Shown here one piece after another: positions 27,379-35,608 of a DNA stretch of 64,000 nt (position 1 is the stretch's first letter; each line of letters opens with the position of its first letter). Source of the DNA: Bacteriovoracaceae bacterium UBA6144 (lineage in GTDB: Bacteria > Bdellovibrionota > Bacteriovoracia > Bacteriovoracales > Bacteriovoracaceae); the NCBI GenBank assembly GCA_002435705.1, contig DIVA01000052.1, positions 124,001 to 188,000 on the forward strand, in the 5' to 3' direction. Position numbers and translations under genes: made by a program. The notes beneath the pieces are model-generated. The model had not been told where the DNA came from. It searched no databases and saw only the letters and a program-made list of their open reading frames with translations.

Positions 27379-27443
27379 TCCTTTGATAGGTATAATTAAC
27401 TCAAACTCAAATCGAGTTGTCTACCTGCCCAAGAGAGGATCAG

Positions 27444-27884
27444 ATGTCACAGTATAAGGTCTTAGTTGTCGATGATGAGCAGGACATTCGTGAATGCATG
27501 GAAATGCTCGTGAAAGACAAGCACATCTCCTTCACCTTGGCTGAAGACGGACAGGCCGGTCTTGATATTTTGTTGCAAGAGAAGTTTGACTGTGTGGTAA
27601 GTGATATCAAAATGCCTCGTATGGACGGTATCACGATGCTAAAAAAAATGCGTGCAGCCCATATTCATACTCCCATTATTTTTATTTCCGCTTTTGCCAG
27701 TGAAGATTTTGCTCACGATGTGAGTGTGTATGGAGCCGCCAAGATGATCCATAAGCTAGAGCTCACACAGATTAAGAATCACATTCTTGAGGCGATTAAG
27801 TCAGCGGGAGAGATCAAGGCCCTTGAAAGCAGTGGTGATGATATCGCTTCAGACTTTCTTAACTTGGTGAATAAGACAAAATAA
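27444..27884 (+). CDS. Single-domain response regulator (CheY-like receiver)
   Basis: 146 residues from ATG 27444 with AGAGAGGAT upstream. The receiver hallmarks are VVDDEQD (acid pair), CVVSDIKMPRMDG (phospho-acceptor Asp), and IIFISAF (Ser). Beta-5 has AAKMIHKLEL where KP is usual; a Lys is present but the following Pro is Leu. A short C-terminal tail of about 25 residues has no DNA-binding domain. The stop TAA overlaps the TatD start by one base, so they are co-translated. Its partner kinase is not in the window. Confidence 0.88.
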   Translation: MSQYKVLVVDDEQDIRECMEMLVKDKHISFTLAEDGQAGLDILLQEKFDCVVSDIKMPRMDGITMLKKMRAAHIHTPIIFISAFASEDFAHDVSVYGAAKMIHKLELTQIKNHILEAIKSAGEIKALESSGDDIASDFLNLVNKTK

Positions 27885-28495
27885 TGGATGCGCACACTCA
27901 TCGTGCCGAGGGTCATCACCCCCGCGCCTATGTGTTAGCGGCGACGGAGCTTATGGCTCCACCGGACCATGAGAAATTCTGCGCTGGCATTCACCCCTGG
28001 CACATCTCCGGTTACCCCGCTCAAAAACCAGATCTCTTTAAACTCTTTTCTCACCGCAACTGTATTGGGATTGGAGAGACGGGACTGGATCGTCTTTATC
28101 CCCATCTCGCGCTTCAGGTTGAATCCCTCATGTGGCATTGGGATAAGGCGGAAGACTTCGAGAAACCCCTCATCTTACATCTGGTCAAAAGCAGCAGTGA
28201 CATTTTGGCCCTACTCAAAAAGCGCAAGGCCCGCACCCATTGGATCTTTCATGATTTTCAGGGCCCTGCTGATGTGGTGAAACGAATTCTTAAACTCCAC
28301 CCACAGAGTTTTTTCTCCTTTGGTCCACGGGGGCTTGCTCGCTCTGATTCTCGGCACCTATGGGAGCAAGTCCCGGCCCATCTCAGGCTCATTGAGACCG
28401 ATGATTCTGGACTTGAGATTGAGGCCGTCCTCAAGATGTCTCAAGCTTCGCCGGAAGAGATGTCAAAAAATTTTCACACTGCCTTTTCACTCTGA
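27884..28495 (+). CDS. TatD-like metal-dependent hydrolase
   Basis: 203 residues with TatD-type metal-site motifs: MDAHTHR at the N-terminus, GIHPWH, IGIGETGLD, PLILHLVKSS, HDFQGP and LIETDD. It is shorter than typical TatD (about 260) and loses some loops, so it is a compact member. The family are Mg/Mn-dependent DNases or related hydrolases. ATG overlaps the response-regulator stop (TAATG), an unusual pairing. Confidence 0.83.
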   Translation: MDAHTHRAEGHHPRAYVLAATELMAPPDHEKFCAGIHPWHISGYPAQKPDLFKLFSHRNCIGIGETGLDRLYPHLALQVESLMWHWDKAEDFEKPLILHLVKSSSDILALLKKRKARTHWIFHDFQGPADVVKRILKLHPQSFFSFGPRGLARSDSRHLWEQVPAHLRLIETDDSGLEIEAVLKMSQASPEEMSKNFHTAFSL

Positions 28496-28529
28496 AAGCC
28501 TTGGCGTATTAAAACAGAAATTGATATAT

Positions 28530-28557
28530 GTTAAGAAATTGTCTTAACTGCAGTTAA
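28530..28557. promoter_or_regulatory. Candidate operator: inverted repeats before the 28573 gene
   Basis: Two overlapping symmetries lie 16-43 bp before the ATG. GTTAAG and CTTAAC (28530 and 28543) form an inverted repeat, and TTAACTGCAGTTAA (28544-28557) is a perfect 14-bp palindrome. The half-site GTTAA therefore occurs three times in alternating orientation. This fits a transcription-factor site close to the start of transcription. No regulator is identifiable. Confidence 0.4.
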
Positions 28558-28572
28558 AACTTTGGAGGTTTT

Positions 28573-29031
28573 ATGCGTCTACTTTCTATGCTTATGGTTA
28601 TTTTTTCTCTCAGTGCTTTCGCCACTGAATATGAAAAGAAGACTTTCAGCCACACTGATTTTGGCAACGACGGCTTTTCTCGTAACTACTACGCTTGTAG
28701 CTTCGCTGAAGCGGCTTTGAATGATCACTTGGTACAATTAGGGGCCATCAACGTCCGCACCAGCTGTTCTGGCGGCATTGAACCATGGGGCACAGTATTC
28801 CCAGTTTCTCTTCGCGCCACTTATGAAGCGCCAAAGGCCGGACAAGATTTTTCACGTACAGAGAGAGTCCGTCTCACCTCTCAGTCTCGTGGCAACTCAA
28901 GCTGTTTTTTCCACACGAAGCTTTTGAGAAAGCTTCTTCCTGAATTCGCTAACGTGAAGATTTCTTCACAGCGCTCAACATGCTCAGACAACAACAGCCG
29001 TTGGAGCTACGATCTACAGGTTTCTCTTTAA
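28573..29031 (+). CDS. Secreted protein of unknown function
   Basis: 152 residues. A signal peptide (core ending LSAFAT) is followed by a soluble domain with four Cys (YYACSF, RTSCSG, NSSCFF, RSTCSD) that could make two disulfides. GGAGG lies at ideal spacing before the ATG. No family recognised. Followed by a hairpin at 29040. The inverted repeats in its promoter suggest tight regulation. Confidence 0.65.
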   Translation: MRLLSMLMVIFSLSAFATEYEKKTFSHTDFGNDGFSRNYYACSFAEAALNDHLVQLGAINVRTSCSGGIEPWGTVFPVSLRATYEAPKAGQDFSRTERVRLTSQSRGNSSCFFHTKLLRKLLPEFANVKISSQRSTCSDNNSRWSYDLQVSL

Positions 29032-29039
29032 ATTCTCAG

Positions 29040-29057
29040 GGGCCTCTTTGGAGGCCC
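29040..29057. terminator. Hairpin between convergent genes
   Basis: GGGCCTC and GAGGCCC make a perfect 7-bp GC-rich stem with a 4-nt loop, 9 bp after the stop at 29031 and 6 bp before the stop of the opposite gene at 29063. Only a short T-containing tail follows on either side; may serve both strands. Confidence 0.6.
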
Positions 29058-29062
29058 TTACT

Positions 29063-30250
29063 CTACTCAACTCTCACTAAGACAAATTTCAAGTAGCGCA
29101 TCTCTTCCAGTGCCAAGGGCCAAGTATGATCCTCTGGCTGCCCACGCACCACCACCACTTGACCTTTGCGACGGGCCTTTGAAAGTGAGTCTCTCACAAT
29201 CTCTAAGAAAGCTTCAAAACTAATATGACCTGAGCAGCTCGACGCCGCAAACAGTCCCTGAGGAGAGACAAGTTTAATGGAGTCACTGAACACTTCAATG
29301 TAAGCTTCTCGTGCCTTCTCGACAGCTTTTTCATTGGGTGCAAAAGAAGGTGGGTCAGTAATGACGATGTCATATCTCTGTTTGTTTGCAACTGCATCCT
29401 TCAGCCATTTGAAGGCATCAGCGGTGATGGCCTCATGGAGATCAGGCAGGTGATTGAGTTGCCAATTGATCACACTGGCTTCAATCGCTTTGGCCGCGAT
29501 GTCTACGGTGGTGACATGTTTAGCACCGCCAAGCCCTGCGAACACAGAGAATCCTCCGGTATAGCCAAAAAGATTGAGAAGAGTTTTATCTTTTGAAAGT
29601 TGCCCGATGAGAAAGCGATTGTCTCTCTGATCCAGAAAAAATCCCGTCTTGGCGGCATCAATCAGATGAGTTTCAAAAAGTGCACCGTTTTCAAAAAATT
29701 GGAGATGCTCAAGATCATGGCCTCCATTGATCAGAATTTCACCTTTATCATCTTCACGGTTTCTTCTCTTCAGATAGACACCCGTCACAAGTCCCGTCTC
29801 AACCAGAAACTCAGCAATCGCAGGTGCATCCCAAAATGCTTCACTGGCCTTGCCATCAAGCTTGATCACCGCGAGGTCACTGTATACGTCACACACCAGC
29901 CCCGGGAGTTCATCACCCTCGCCGTTAAAGAGCCTGAACGAGTCTGACTGGCCTCGACGAAAAAGATGCTTTTTTAGATCCAATGCTCTGAGCATTCGCG
30001 TGCGGAGCAGATTGGGCAGGATTTTTTTTTCTCCGAGAGCAAGCATGCGAAAAGAGAGATTAATCTCAGGACAGTAAAATCCTGTGCCCAGAAATTCATC
30101 TTTAGGAGAATAGAGGTGGGCGAGCGTGCCGGACTTGGCTTTGGGTTTTTCAATAAGTGTATCCGCAAACACCCAAGGGTTTCCTCGCTTGAGGTGACGA
30201 GTGAGATCACGAGAGAGTTTGAGTTTAATAGGTGTGCTAGAGTGAAACAT
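29063..30250 (-). CDS. rlmI: 23S rRNA (cytosine-5)-methyltransferase RlmI-like
   Basis: 395 residues. An N-terminal PUA-like domain (about 1-75: LKRGNPWVFADTLIEKPK) precedes the methyltransferase. Motifs: LNLFGYTGGFSVFAGLG (motif I), TVDIAAKAIEAS, VITDPPSFAPNEKA (motif IV), and SCSGHISFEAF (catalytic Cys region of RlmI). RlmI makes m5C1962 in 23S rRNA. Follows the RlmM-like gene with zero spacing, so both are in one unit. Symbol given by family similarity; a paralogue of RlmI cannot be excluded. Confidence 0.85.
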   Translation of the reverse strand: MFHSSTPIKLKLSRDLTRHLKRGNPWVFADTLIEKPKAKSGTLAHLYSPKDEFLGTGFYCPEINLSFRMLALGEKKILPNLLRTRMLRALDLKKHLFRRGQSDSFRLFNGEGDELPGLVCDVYSDLAVIKLDGKASEAFWDAPAIAEFLVETGLVTGVYLKRRNREDDKGEILINGGHDLEHLQFFENGALFETHLIDAAKTGFFLDQRDNRFLIGQLSKDKTLLNLFGYTGGFSVFAGLGGAKHVTTVDIAAKAIEASVINWQLNHLPDLHEAITADAFKWLKDAVANKQRYDIVITDPPSFAPNEKAVEKAREAYIEVFSDSIKLVSPQGLFAASSCSGHISFEAFLEIVRDSLSKARRKGQVVVVRGQPEDHTWPLALEEMRYLKFVLVRVE

Positions 30251-31162
30251 TTAACTCTCGATTAAAAACCACGTCACTTCGTGTTTGTTGTGGTGCTGAT
30301 GAATGATGTTGCCGCCGAATTTTTCCAAGAATTGATGAGTGACCGCAAAATCGGTTTCTGCTTGATACTTAATAGTACACACAAAATTCTTCACTCCCGC
30401 CTCTCGCCAGTGGCCAACAAGTGTCAGAAGTCTTTCGGGGTAACAGATGATGTCGGAGAAAAACCAGTCCACTTTGTCGATCCGGTTCGGCGCCAGCCCA
30501 AAGGCACTCTCGTTGAGAAGAGAGACCCTTGGCAGCTCAGCGATGCGCTTTTCGAGCGGAGCTTTATCGACTGCGGTCACTGCTCCTCCAAAACTCTGCA
30601 GCACCCAGGTCCAGCCACCGGGACACGCGCCCATGTCTAAAAGGTGCTCACTGGCATTTGGCAGGCGGGGAGAGTGGCAGGTGAAAAACTCCCACAGCTT
30701 CAAATAGGCCCGAGACGGAGGGTTGATTTGGTCTTCCTCAAAAGTCATCTCGCCAATGGGGTAGAGTGAGGTGGTTTGGGCCGAAGCGATGATGAGGTCG
30801 TTCTCCCACAAGGTCCAGCCGCCCATCGGTTGCGTAGGTCTGGCGGCCAAGAATGGAATCGGTTTGGTGGGGTAGTGGGGCAGCTCATTTTGGATCAGCT
30901 CGGCCCGACGGTGCTGGCCCGTGCTGAAGAGCGCCCAGTTGCGATTCAGCTCGCGCAGCTTCTTGGCGCCGTCCTTAATGGAGGTGATAGCAATCTCAAG
31001 CACACCAATCCAGGCAGACTGCGCCCAGATGATATCCTCCCGCAGGCCCTCAGCTAAAACAGCACGACCACGGGTCTCGAGGACTTTGATATTTTTAAAG
31101 GCGAGCTCTTTTAAAAGATCGTCCTCATGTTTAAATGGGGCAAGATAGAGGCTTTTATCCAT
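30251..31162 (-). CDS. RlmM-like FtsJ-family ribose 2'-O-methyltransferase
   Basis: 303 residues. The N-terminus is a THUMP-like/substrate domain. The Rossmann core has LLDMGACPGGWTWVLQSFG (motif I), VTAVDKAPL, and CTIKYQAETDF (a catalytic Lys region). This is the FtsJ/RlmM pattern used to modify ribose in 23S rRNA (C2498 in E. coli). Its stop abuts the RlmI-like gene start, and it is divergent from the TrmH-family gene, so three RNA methyltransferases share this locus. E. coli RlmM is somewhat longer. Confidence 0.82.
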   Translation of the reverse strand: MDKSLYLAPFKHEDDLLKELAFKNIKVLETRGRAVLAEGLREDIIWAQSAWIGVLEIAITSIKDGAKKLRELNRNWALFSTGQHRRAELIQNELPHYPTKPIPFLAARPTQPMGGWTLWENDLIIASAQTTSLYPIGEMTFEEDQINPPSRAYLKLWEFFTCHSPRLPNASEHLLDMGACPGGWTWVLQSFGGAVTAVDKAPLEKRIAELPRVSLLNESAFGLAPNRIDKVDWFFSDIICYPERLLTLVGHWREAGVKNFVCTIKYQAETDFAVTHQFLEKFGGNIIHQHHNKHEVTWFLIES

Positions 31163-31188
31163 GTGTCGCGCATGATATACGAGAGTCT

Positions 31189-31950
31189 ATGGTCAAGAAA
31201 GCCCCTGTCGCCACAAATCCCGATACTGAGATGAAAATACACGGTTTCAACGCCTGTATGAGTCTCTTCAAGTCTCGCCCTCAAGCTGTGATCCGCGTGT
31301 ATATCACGGAGAAGCGGCTGCATGCAGCCAGCGAGTTGATCCGCCACTGTGTGGAGAAAAAACTCGCCTATCACGTCAGCACGGTGGAAGAGTTGGATAA
31401 AGTCACTGAGGGCACCCACCATGAAGGCATCTGCATGGTGATTAGAAAACTCAAGCGCCCTGGGCTCACGGACCTGCGGGCCCTGGCTGAAGATAAGGGT
31501 GTGTGGCTTGCTCTTGAAAACGTCAATAACCCTCATAACCTCGGGGCGATTGCTCGCTCGGCGGCGCATTTTGGGGTGAAAGGAATTTTCGTCTTAGGCG
31601 AAAAAGCGAATTTTCAAAATGGGGCTTTTTATCGAACGGCAGAAGGTGGAGCCGAGGCCTGTGCCATGGTCGCTGTGAAAAGTTTAATGGAGCTGCAAAG
31701 TCTTTGCGAAGGACTGGGATTAGAGATGTTTGCCACTTCAAGCCATGAGGCAAAGAGTCTCTACACCACAAAGCTTTCTCAAAAATGTGTTTTCTTAATT
31801 GGGGCCGAAGGCGTGGGACTCTCTCGCGAAGCCCTTTCGATGTGTAAAAAGAAAATTGCTATCCCTGGGACTGGGGCTGTCGAGAGCCTGAACGTCTCCG
31901 TCGCCACATCTGTGTGTGTGAGTGAGTGGTCCAGGCAGTTTCAACACTAG
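31189..31950 (+). CDS. TrmH/SpoU-family RNA 2'-O-methyltransferase
   Basis: 253 residues from ATG 31189; an alternative start at 31135 adds 18 residues. An N-terminal substrate-binding domain is followed by the SPOUT knot motifs: ENVNNPHNLGAIARSAAHFG (motif 1), CVFLIGAEGVGLS (motif 2) and IPGTGAVESLNVSVATSVCV (motif 3). Closest in layout to RlmB-like 23S rRNA Gm methyltransferases. Divergent from the RlmM-like gene. The stop TAG lies in CTAG shared with the convergent gene. Confidence 0.88.
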   Translation: MVKKAPVATNPDTEMKIHGFNACMSLFKSRPQAVIRVYITEKRLHAASELIRHCVEKKLAYHVSTVEELDKVTEGTHHEGICMVIRKLKRPGLTDLRALAEDKGVWLALENVNNPHNLGAIARSAAHFGVKGIFVLGEKANFQNGAFYRTAEGGAEACAMVAVKSLMELQSLCEGLGLEMFATSSHEAKSLYTTKLSQKCVFLIGAEGVGLSREALSMCKKKIAIPGTGAVESLNVSVATSVCVSEWSRQFQH

Positions 31951-32387
31951 AGATAGTGGCAATCAAGCGAAACACTATCTCCCGCATGATCTTCAATCCA
32001 GGACATGATCAAGGTGACAGTGAAGTCATCGCTTGATTTGAAGGCGTGTTGTGGGATCAAAAGTTTTACCATTCCAAACACACCCTTAGAGATATCAAAT
32101 TGCAGATGGTTTTTGTAAACGCGTGGGCGATAGTTTGGGTTATTCACCACAGGCCCTGCGTTTGTAACTTTCGCTTCAGACCAAGCATAGTTTCCATCCA
32201 GGGCCACATAACTAAAATCATAATTTGTCAGGGTCACTGTGGGGCCTGTGATTTTGATCTTTCCTGACAGCTGGGAGCTAAAATCAAGCCAGCCACCAAA
32301 TCCATTTGTTTCAGTCGAACACTTAAAATCGGCTGCCATAACTGGCAAAGAGAGAAGAAGAGCGAAAGCAAGAGCGATATTTTTCAT
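31947..32387 (-). CDS. Secreted protein of unknown function
   Basis: 146 residues from ATG 32387, preceded by GAGGCTCAAT. A signal peptide (MKNIALAFALLLSLPVMAA) is followed by a beta-rich domain with two Cys (FKCSTE and DCHYL at the ends), probably disulfide-linked, for example KITGPTVTLTNYDFSYVALD. A longer reading from 32438 adds 17 unconvincing residues. No family known. Four-nt overlap with the TrmH-type gene. Confidence 0.6.
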   Translation of the reverse strand: MKNIALAFALLLSLPVMAADFKCSTETNGFGGWLDFSSQLSGKIKITGPTVTLTNYDFSYVALDGNYAWSEAKVTNAGPVVNNPNYRPRVYKNHLQFDISKGVFGMVKLLIPQHAFKSSDDFTVTLIMSWIEDHAGDSVSLDCHYL

Positions 32388-32472
32388 ATTGAGCCTCATT
32401 TGGATTGAATGAGGCATAAATAAACAGATTGTGAGCATTAGACCAATCGATTTTTAAGATGCTTTAAATCTT

Positions 32473-33348
32473 CTAGGAGTAGCTCTTTGCGTGCGCAAAG
32501 ATCCCGGCCGGTAGCACTCGGGGATCATTTGAATGCTCCACTCCCAGCTCTCCACACACAATCTCTCTCCAGCGTTTGTCTTGGGCCAGCACATTCTTGA
32601 GCGCCTCTTGCTGAACACCGTGGGTGTGAGAGGAGAGAAAAAAGAAGCTATTCTGTGGCTGCAGGATAGAGTGAACCTTATCTAGAAAACCGGAAATATT
32701 TTTTTCAAACTCCCAGACTTCTTTCTTGGCGCCATGACCCCAGCTGGGAGGATCAGCGAGCATACCATCAAGCCTGAGACCCTTATTGTAGGAGTTGATC
32801 AAAAATTTTTGGGCGTCTTCTTGAATCCACTTGATCGTTTCAATCTGAGAGATCTTGGCGTTGTCTTGTCCCCAATCGAGAACACCCTTGGCACTATCGA
32901 CGTGATAGACTTCTGCTCCCGCTTTGGCCATCACGAGGCTGGCCGCTCCGGTGTAGCCGAAGAGATTAGCAACTTTTGGAGCGCGACCAAGTTTAGTTTT
33001 GAGAGTCTTCACTTGCTCTTCGAGCCATAACCACACAGGGACTTGCTCGAAGAAAATCCCGCAGTGACCAAAGTTTGTGAGCTTGAGGTTGAAGCGAATA
33101 TCTTGATAGCGCAGGGTCATCTCACGGGGCAGGGGCTTGATGTGCTGCCACTGACCACCACCATCTTTGGAGCGCGAGCAGATGCTCGTGGCCTTTAGCC
33201 ATTCATCGGGCTTGAGTGTCTTCTTCCAGATGGCCTGAGGAGAGGGGCGCTGGAGTCTCACGCCACAAATTTCTTCCAGCTTCATGCCCTCACCACTATC
33301 AAGCAGCTGATAGTCTTTGAAGGCAAGTTTGCTGGTCGAAAGATTCAT
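32473..33348 (-). CDS. RlmI/RlmKL-like class I SAM methyltransferase
   Basis: 291 residues. KVANLFGYTGAASLVMAKAG is SAM motif I, VYHVDSAKGVLDWGQDNA follows, and LADPPSWGHGAKKEVWE is motif IV with the DPPSW seen in the PF10672 group of rRNA methyltransferases. Lacks a PUA domain, so it differs from RlmI at 29063. Start overlaps the upstream gene stop by one base (TAATG), so it is translationally coupled to the L,D-transpeptidase-like gene. Substrate likely RNA. Confidence 0.82.
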   Translation of the reverse strand: MNLSTSKLAFKDYQLLDSGEGMKLEEICGVRLQRPSPQAIWKKTLKPDEWLKATSICSRSKDGGGQWQHIKPLPREMTLRYQDIRFNLKLTNFGHCGIFFEQVPVWLWLEEQVKTLKTKLGRAPKVANLFGYTGAASLVMAKAGAEVYHVDSAKGVLDWGQDNAKISQIETIKWIQEDAQKFLINSYNKGLRLDGMLADPPSWGHGAKKEVWEFEKNISGFLDKVHSILQPQNSFFFLSSHTHGVQQEALKNVLAQDKRWREIVCGELGVEHSNDPRVLPAGIFAHAKSYS

Positions 33349-34547
33349 TAAAGGCCTAGATCACTCACGCTCACAGCTTTTGCTTGATCGTTAATTTCAA
33401 TAAAGTAGAGCAGACCTTTTATGCGTGTCTCATTTTCAAACTTGGGCTCAAGTCCCTGGGCGAGCATAAGAGTATCAAGAAGAATTCTCTGATCTGTGAA
33501 CTCCACACCATTATAGGTGTTTTCTCTCTGAGCAATGCAACCACTGGTGCGAATAAAGGGATACCATGAGCTATCAGGCCAGGTATTGATGCGTCCGGTG
33601 CCATGTATTCTTAGCAGTGAGCGACCTACATCACGGGCCACCACTGAAGGCATCCACCACTGGCTCGAGCGAGAGGCTTCAGGCAGCAGTGAACGTGTGA
33701 GACTTTCATTCTGAGAGGCCGGAACAAAATTCAAAATAAGGCGACGAAATTTTCCGAACGAAAGGTTTTGGTCTGCAAAGGGCATGACTCCATCAATGTG
33801 ATGCACACCTGCAGGAGTATTGCCGTTACGCTGGAAAGAAGGAATGTTGCGAGCCGAGCTGGCCAACGATTGGTGTGTCCAAAGACTTCCATCTGCATTC
33901 AGGATAGGGCGGTCTTCTGCATCTTTCCCGAGCATCAAGCAGGCATACAAACGATTGGTGCTGCAAAACATATAGAGTTTGATGCCTTTATTGTATCTTC
34001 CACCGGCATAGCTGGTGAGGTCAGGGGTGCTCTCCCAAAGATCGCGGGCCAGTTGCGTTTGATTGCCGACACGGGCCTCACCGTTATTGAGAAATTTCGC
34101 CACTTCAGGAAAATTCATTTTGGCTTGAAACACGAGGTGATTCATTCCAAGTTGATTGATTTCTTTTTCATAGGCGAGAATGAAGTGACCGAAGCCTTGA
34201 CGAGTTTTGAGATTGACCAAGGCCTCAGTGGCCAGCGCATTCATGAGATCAAAGGGGGCACTCCCCAGCATCATGACAAAACGGATTTTTTGCTGAATAT
34301 CGAAATCTTGCTCAAGCCCATCGACAGCGTAATTTTCAACATCCATCTCTTCGAGATGTTTGAGATCCCACAGGACGTCGACAAAAATTTTCTTCTCTTC
34401 GGGAGACATCAGGAAGGTGTGAATCTTCTTATTGGTTTTGATCATCTGAGTCAGTGAGTTGTAGAAGCTTTCCTCTTCCACATTGATGTTTTGAGCAAAA
34501 GCAGAAAAACTGATTAAGAGCATCAATAGACTTAAAAGACGCAGCAT
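33348..34547 (-). CDS. Secreted protein with an L,D-transpeptidase-like C-terminal motif
   Basis: 399 residues from ATG 34547, preceded by GGAGG five bases upstream. Signal peptide MLRLLSLLMLLISFSAFA. A helical N-terminal half (about 20-200) is followed by a C-terminal half containing LLRIHGTGRINTW and PFIRTSGCIAQREN. Together these resemble the YkuD catalytic pattern HGxG...SxGC(I/V)R, with Cys nucleophile and His. Murein L,D-transpeptidases make 3-3 crosslinks or attach proteins to peptidoglycan. The Arg after the Cys motif is displaced (GCIAQR), so this is divergent. Could instead be an inactive relative. Followed by the methyltransferase gene in one unit. Confidence 0.6.
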   Translation of the reverse strand: MLRLLSLLMLLISFSAFAQNINVEEESFYNSLTQMIKTNKKIHTFLMSPEEKKIFVDVLWDLKHLEEMDVENYAVDGLEQDFDIQQKIRFVMMLGSAPFDLMNALATEALVNLKTRQGFGHFILAYEKEINQLGMNHLVFQAKMNFPEVAKFLNNGEARVGNQTQLARDLWESTPDLTSYAGGRYNKGIKLYMFCSTNRLYACLMLGKDAEDRPILNADGSLWTHQSLASSARNIPSFQRNGNTPAGVHHIDGVMPFADQNLSFGKFRRLILNFVPASQNESLTRSLLPEASRSSQWWMPSVVARDVGRSLLRIHGTGRINTWPDSSWYPFIRTSGCIAQRENTYNGVEFTDQRILLDTLMLAQGLEPKFENETRIKGLLYFIEINDQAKAVSVSDLGL

Positions 34548-34663
34548 GGAGACCTCCAAAATGAATAAGTTAAGTTAACATTTGTGGATTTGATCAGACA
34601 AGTCAGAGAACCTTGCGCAAGGCAACAAGAACTCCTATTTACTTAAAAATACTTAGACGCCAC

Positions 34664-34692
34664 CTTGACGTTACCCAAAGGAGATCCCATCT
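34664..34692 (+). promoter_or_regulatory. Sigma-32-like heat-shock promoter of htpX
   Basis: CTTGACG (34664-34670), 14 bp, then TCCCATCT (34685-34692). Compare the sigma-32 consensus CTTGAAA, 13-15 bp, CCCCATNT. Five of seven and seven of eight positions match, with N as a match, and the predicted start is about 25 bp before the ATG. htpX belongs to heat-shock regulons in E. coli, which supports the reading. Untested. Confidence 0.6.
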
Positions 34693-34723
34693 TTGAGGTA
34701 TATATTCTTTCGCGGAGGCGGAT

Positions 34724-35608
34724 ATGAAGCGTATTTTTCTCTTTATCCTAACTAACATCTTGGTCATCGCCACGGTGACCATCATTACATCTCTCTTGGG
34801 TGTTCAACACTGGGTGGGTGCTTATGGCATTAATTATGAATCTCTTTTAATCTTCTGTCTGATTTGGGGCTTTGTGGGCTCTGGTATCTCTCTGTTGATG
34901 TCAAAGTTCATGGCGAAATCCATGATGGGCGTGAAGATCGTCGAGGCCAATGGCCCTTACGGTGAACTGGTGATGAAAGTTCATCAAATGGCCCGTCAGG
35001 CAGGTCTCTCAAAAATGCCTGAAGTGGGCGTTTATAATTCTCCAGAAGTGAATGCGTTTGCGACGGGTCCTTCAAGAAATAACTCTCTGGTGGCCGTGTC
35101 CACAGGACTTTTACAGCAGATGAATAGTGATGAAGTCGAAGGAGTGCTGGCCCACGAAGTCGCCCACATTGCTAACGGCGACATGGTGACCCTGGCCTTG
35201 ATCCAAGGCGTGGTGAACGCCTTTGTGATGTTCTTTGCTCGTATCGCGGCTTTTGCTCTTTCACAAGCCATGAGGGGCAATAGTGATAATGAGCGCTCGA
35301 ATAGCTCACCGATGCTTCAAATGGTTATGGTCATGGTGTTTGAAGTGGCCTTTGGATTTCTGGCCATGTTTATTGTGGCGTATTTTAGTCGTATCCGTGA
35401 GTTCCGCGCCGACAAAGGCGGGGCCCAGTTTTCAAGTCGTGCCAAGATGATTGCGGCCCTGAGAAAACTGAAGACTCGCATTGATTATGTCGACGATTCT
35501 CAAGACACGATTAAGGCCATGAAGATTTCCTCTAAAAAAGGTCTCATGAGCTTCCTCTCTACGCACCCAAGCTTGGATGATAGAATTGCCGCTCTAGAAC
35601 GTGCTTAA
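34724..35608 (+). CDS. htpX: Membrane zinc protease HtpX (M48)
   Basis: 294 residues, full family length. Two N-terminal helices (IFLFILTNILVIATVTIITS and LLIFCLIWGFVGSGISLL), the zinc motif VLAHEVAHIANGDM (HExxH), then two further helices (about 155-175 and 195-220) and the FRADKGGAQFSSRAKM zinc-ligand region. Degrades misfolded inner-membrane proteins. GCGGAGGCGG upstream is a strong ribosome-binding site, and a heat-shock-like promoter precedes it. Tail-to-tail with the nitronate monooxygenase gene with no spacing. Confidence 0.97.
   Translation: MKRIFLFILTNILVIATVTIITSLLGVQHWVGAYGINYESLLIFCLIWGFVGSGISLLMSKFMAKSMMGVKIVEANGPYGELVMKVHQMARQAGLSKMPEVGVYNSPEVNAFATGPSRNNSLVAVSTGLLQQMNSDEVEGVLAHEVAHIANGDMVTLALIQGVVNAFVMFFARIAAFALSQAMRGNSDNERSNSSPMLQMVMVMVFEVAFGFLAMFIVAYFSRIREFRADKGGAQFSSRAKMIAALRKLKTRIDYVDDSQDTIKAMKISSKKGLMSFLSTHPSLDDRIAALERA

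Noticed and set aside
33768..34457. 229-codon open frame on the + strand opposite the L,D-transpeptidase-like gene
   Set aside because: Antisense to a gene with signal peptide, good ribosome site and motifs; its translation shows no family pattern.
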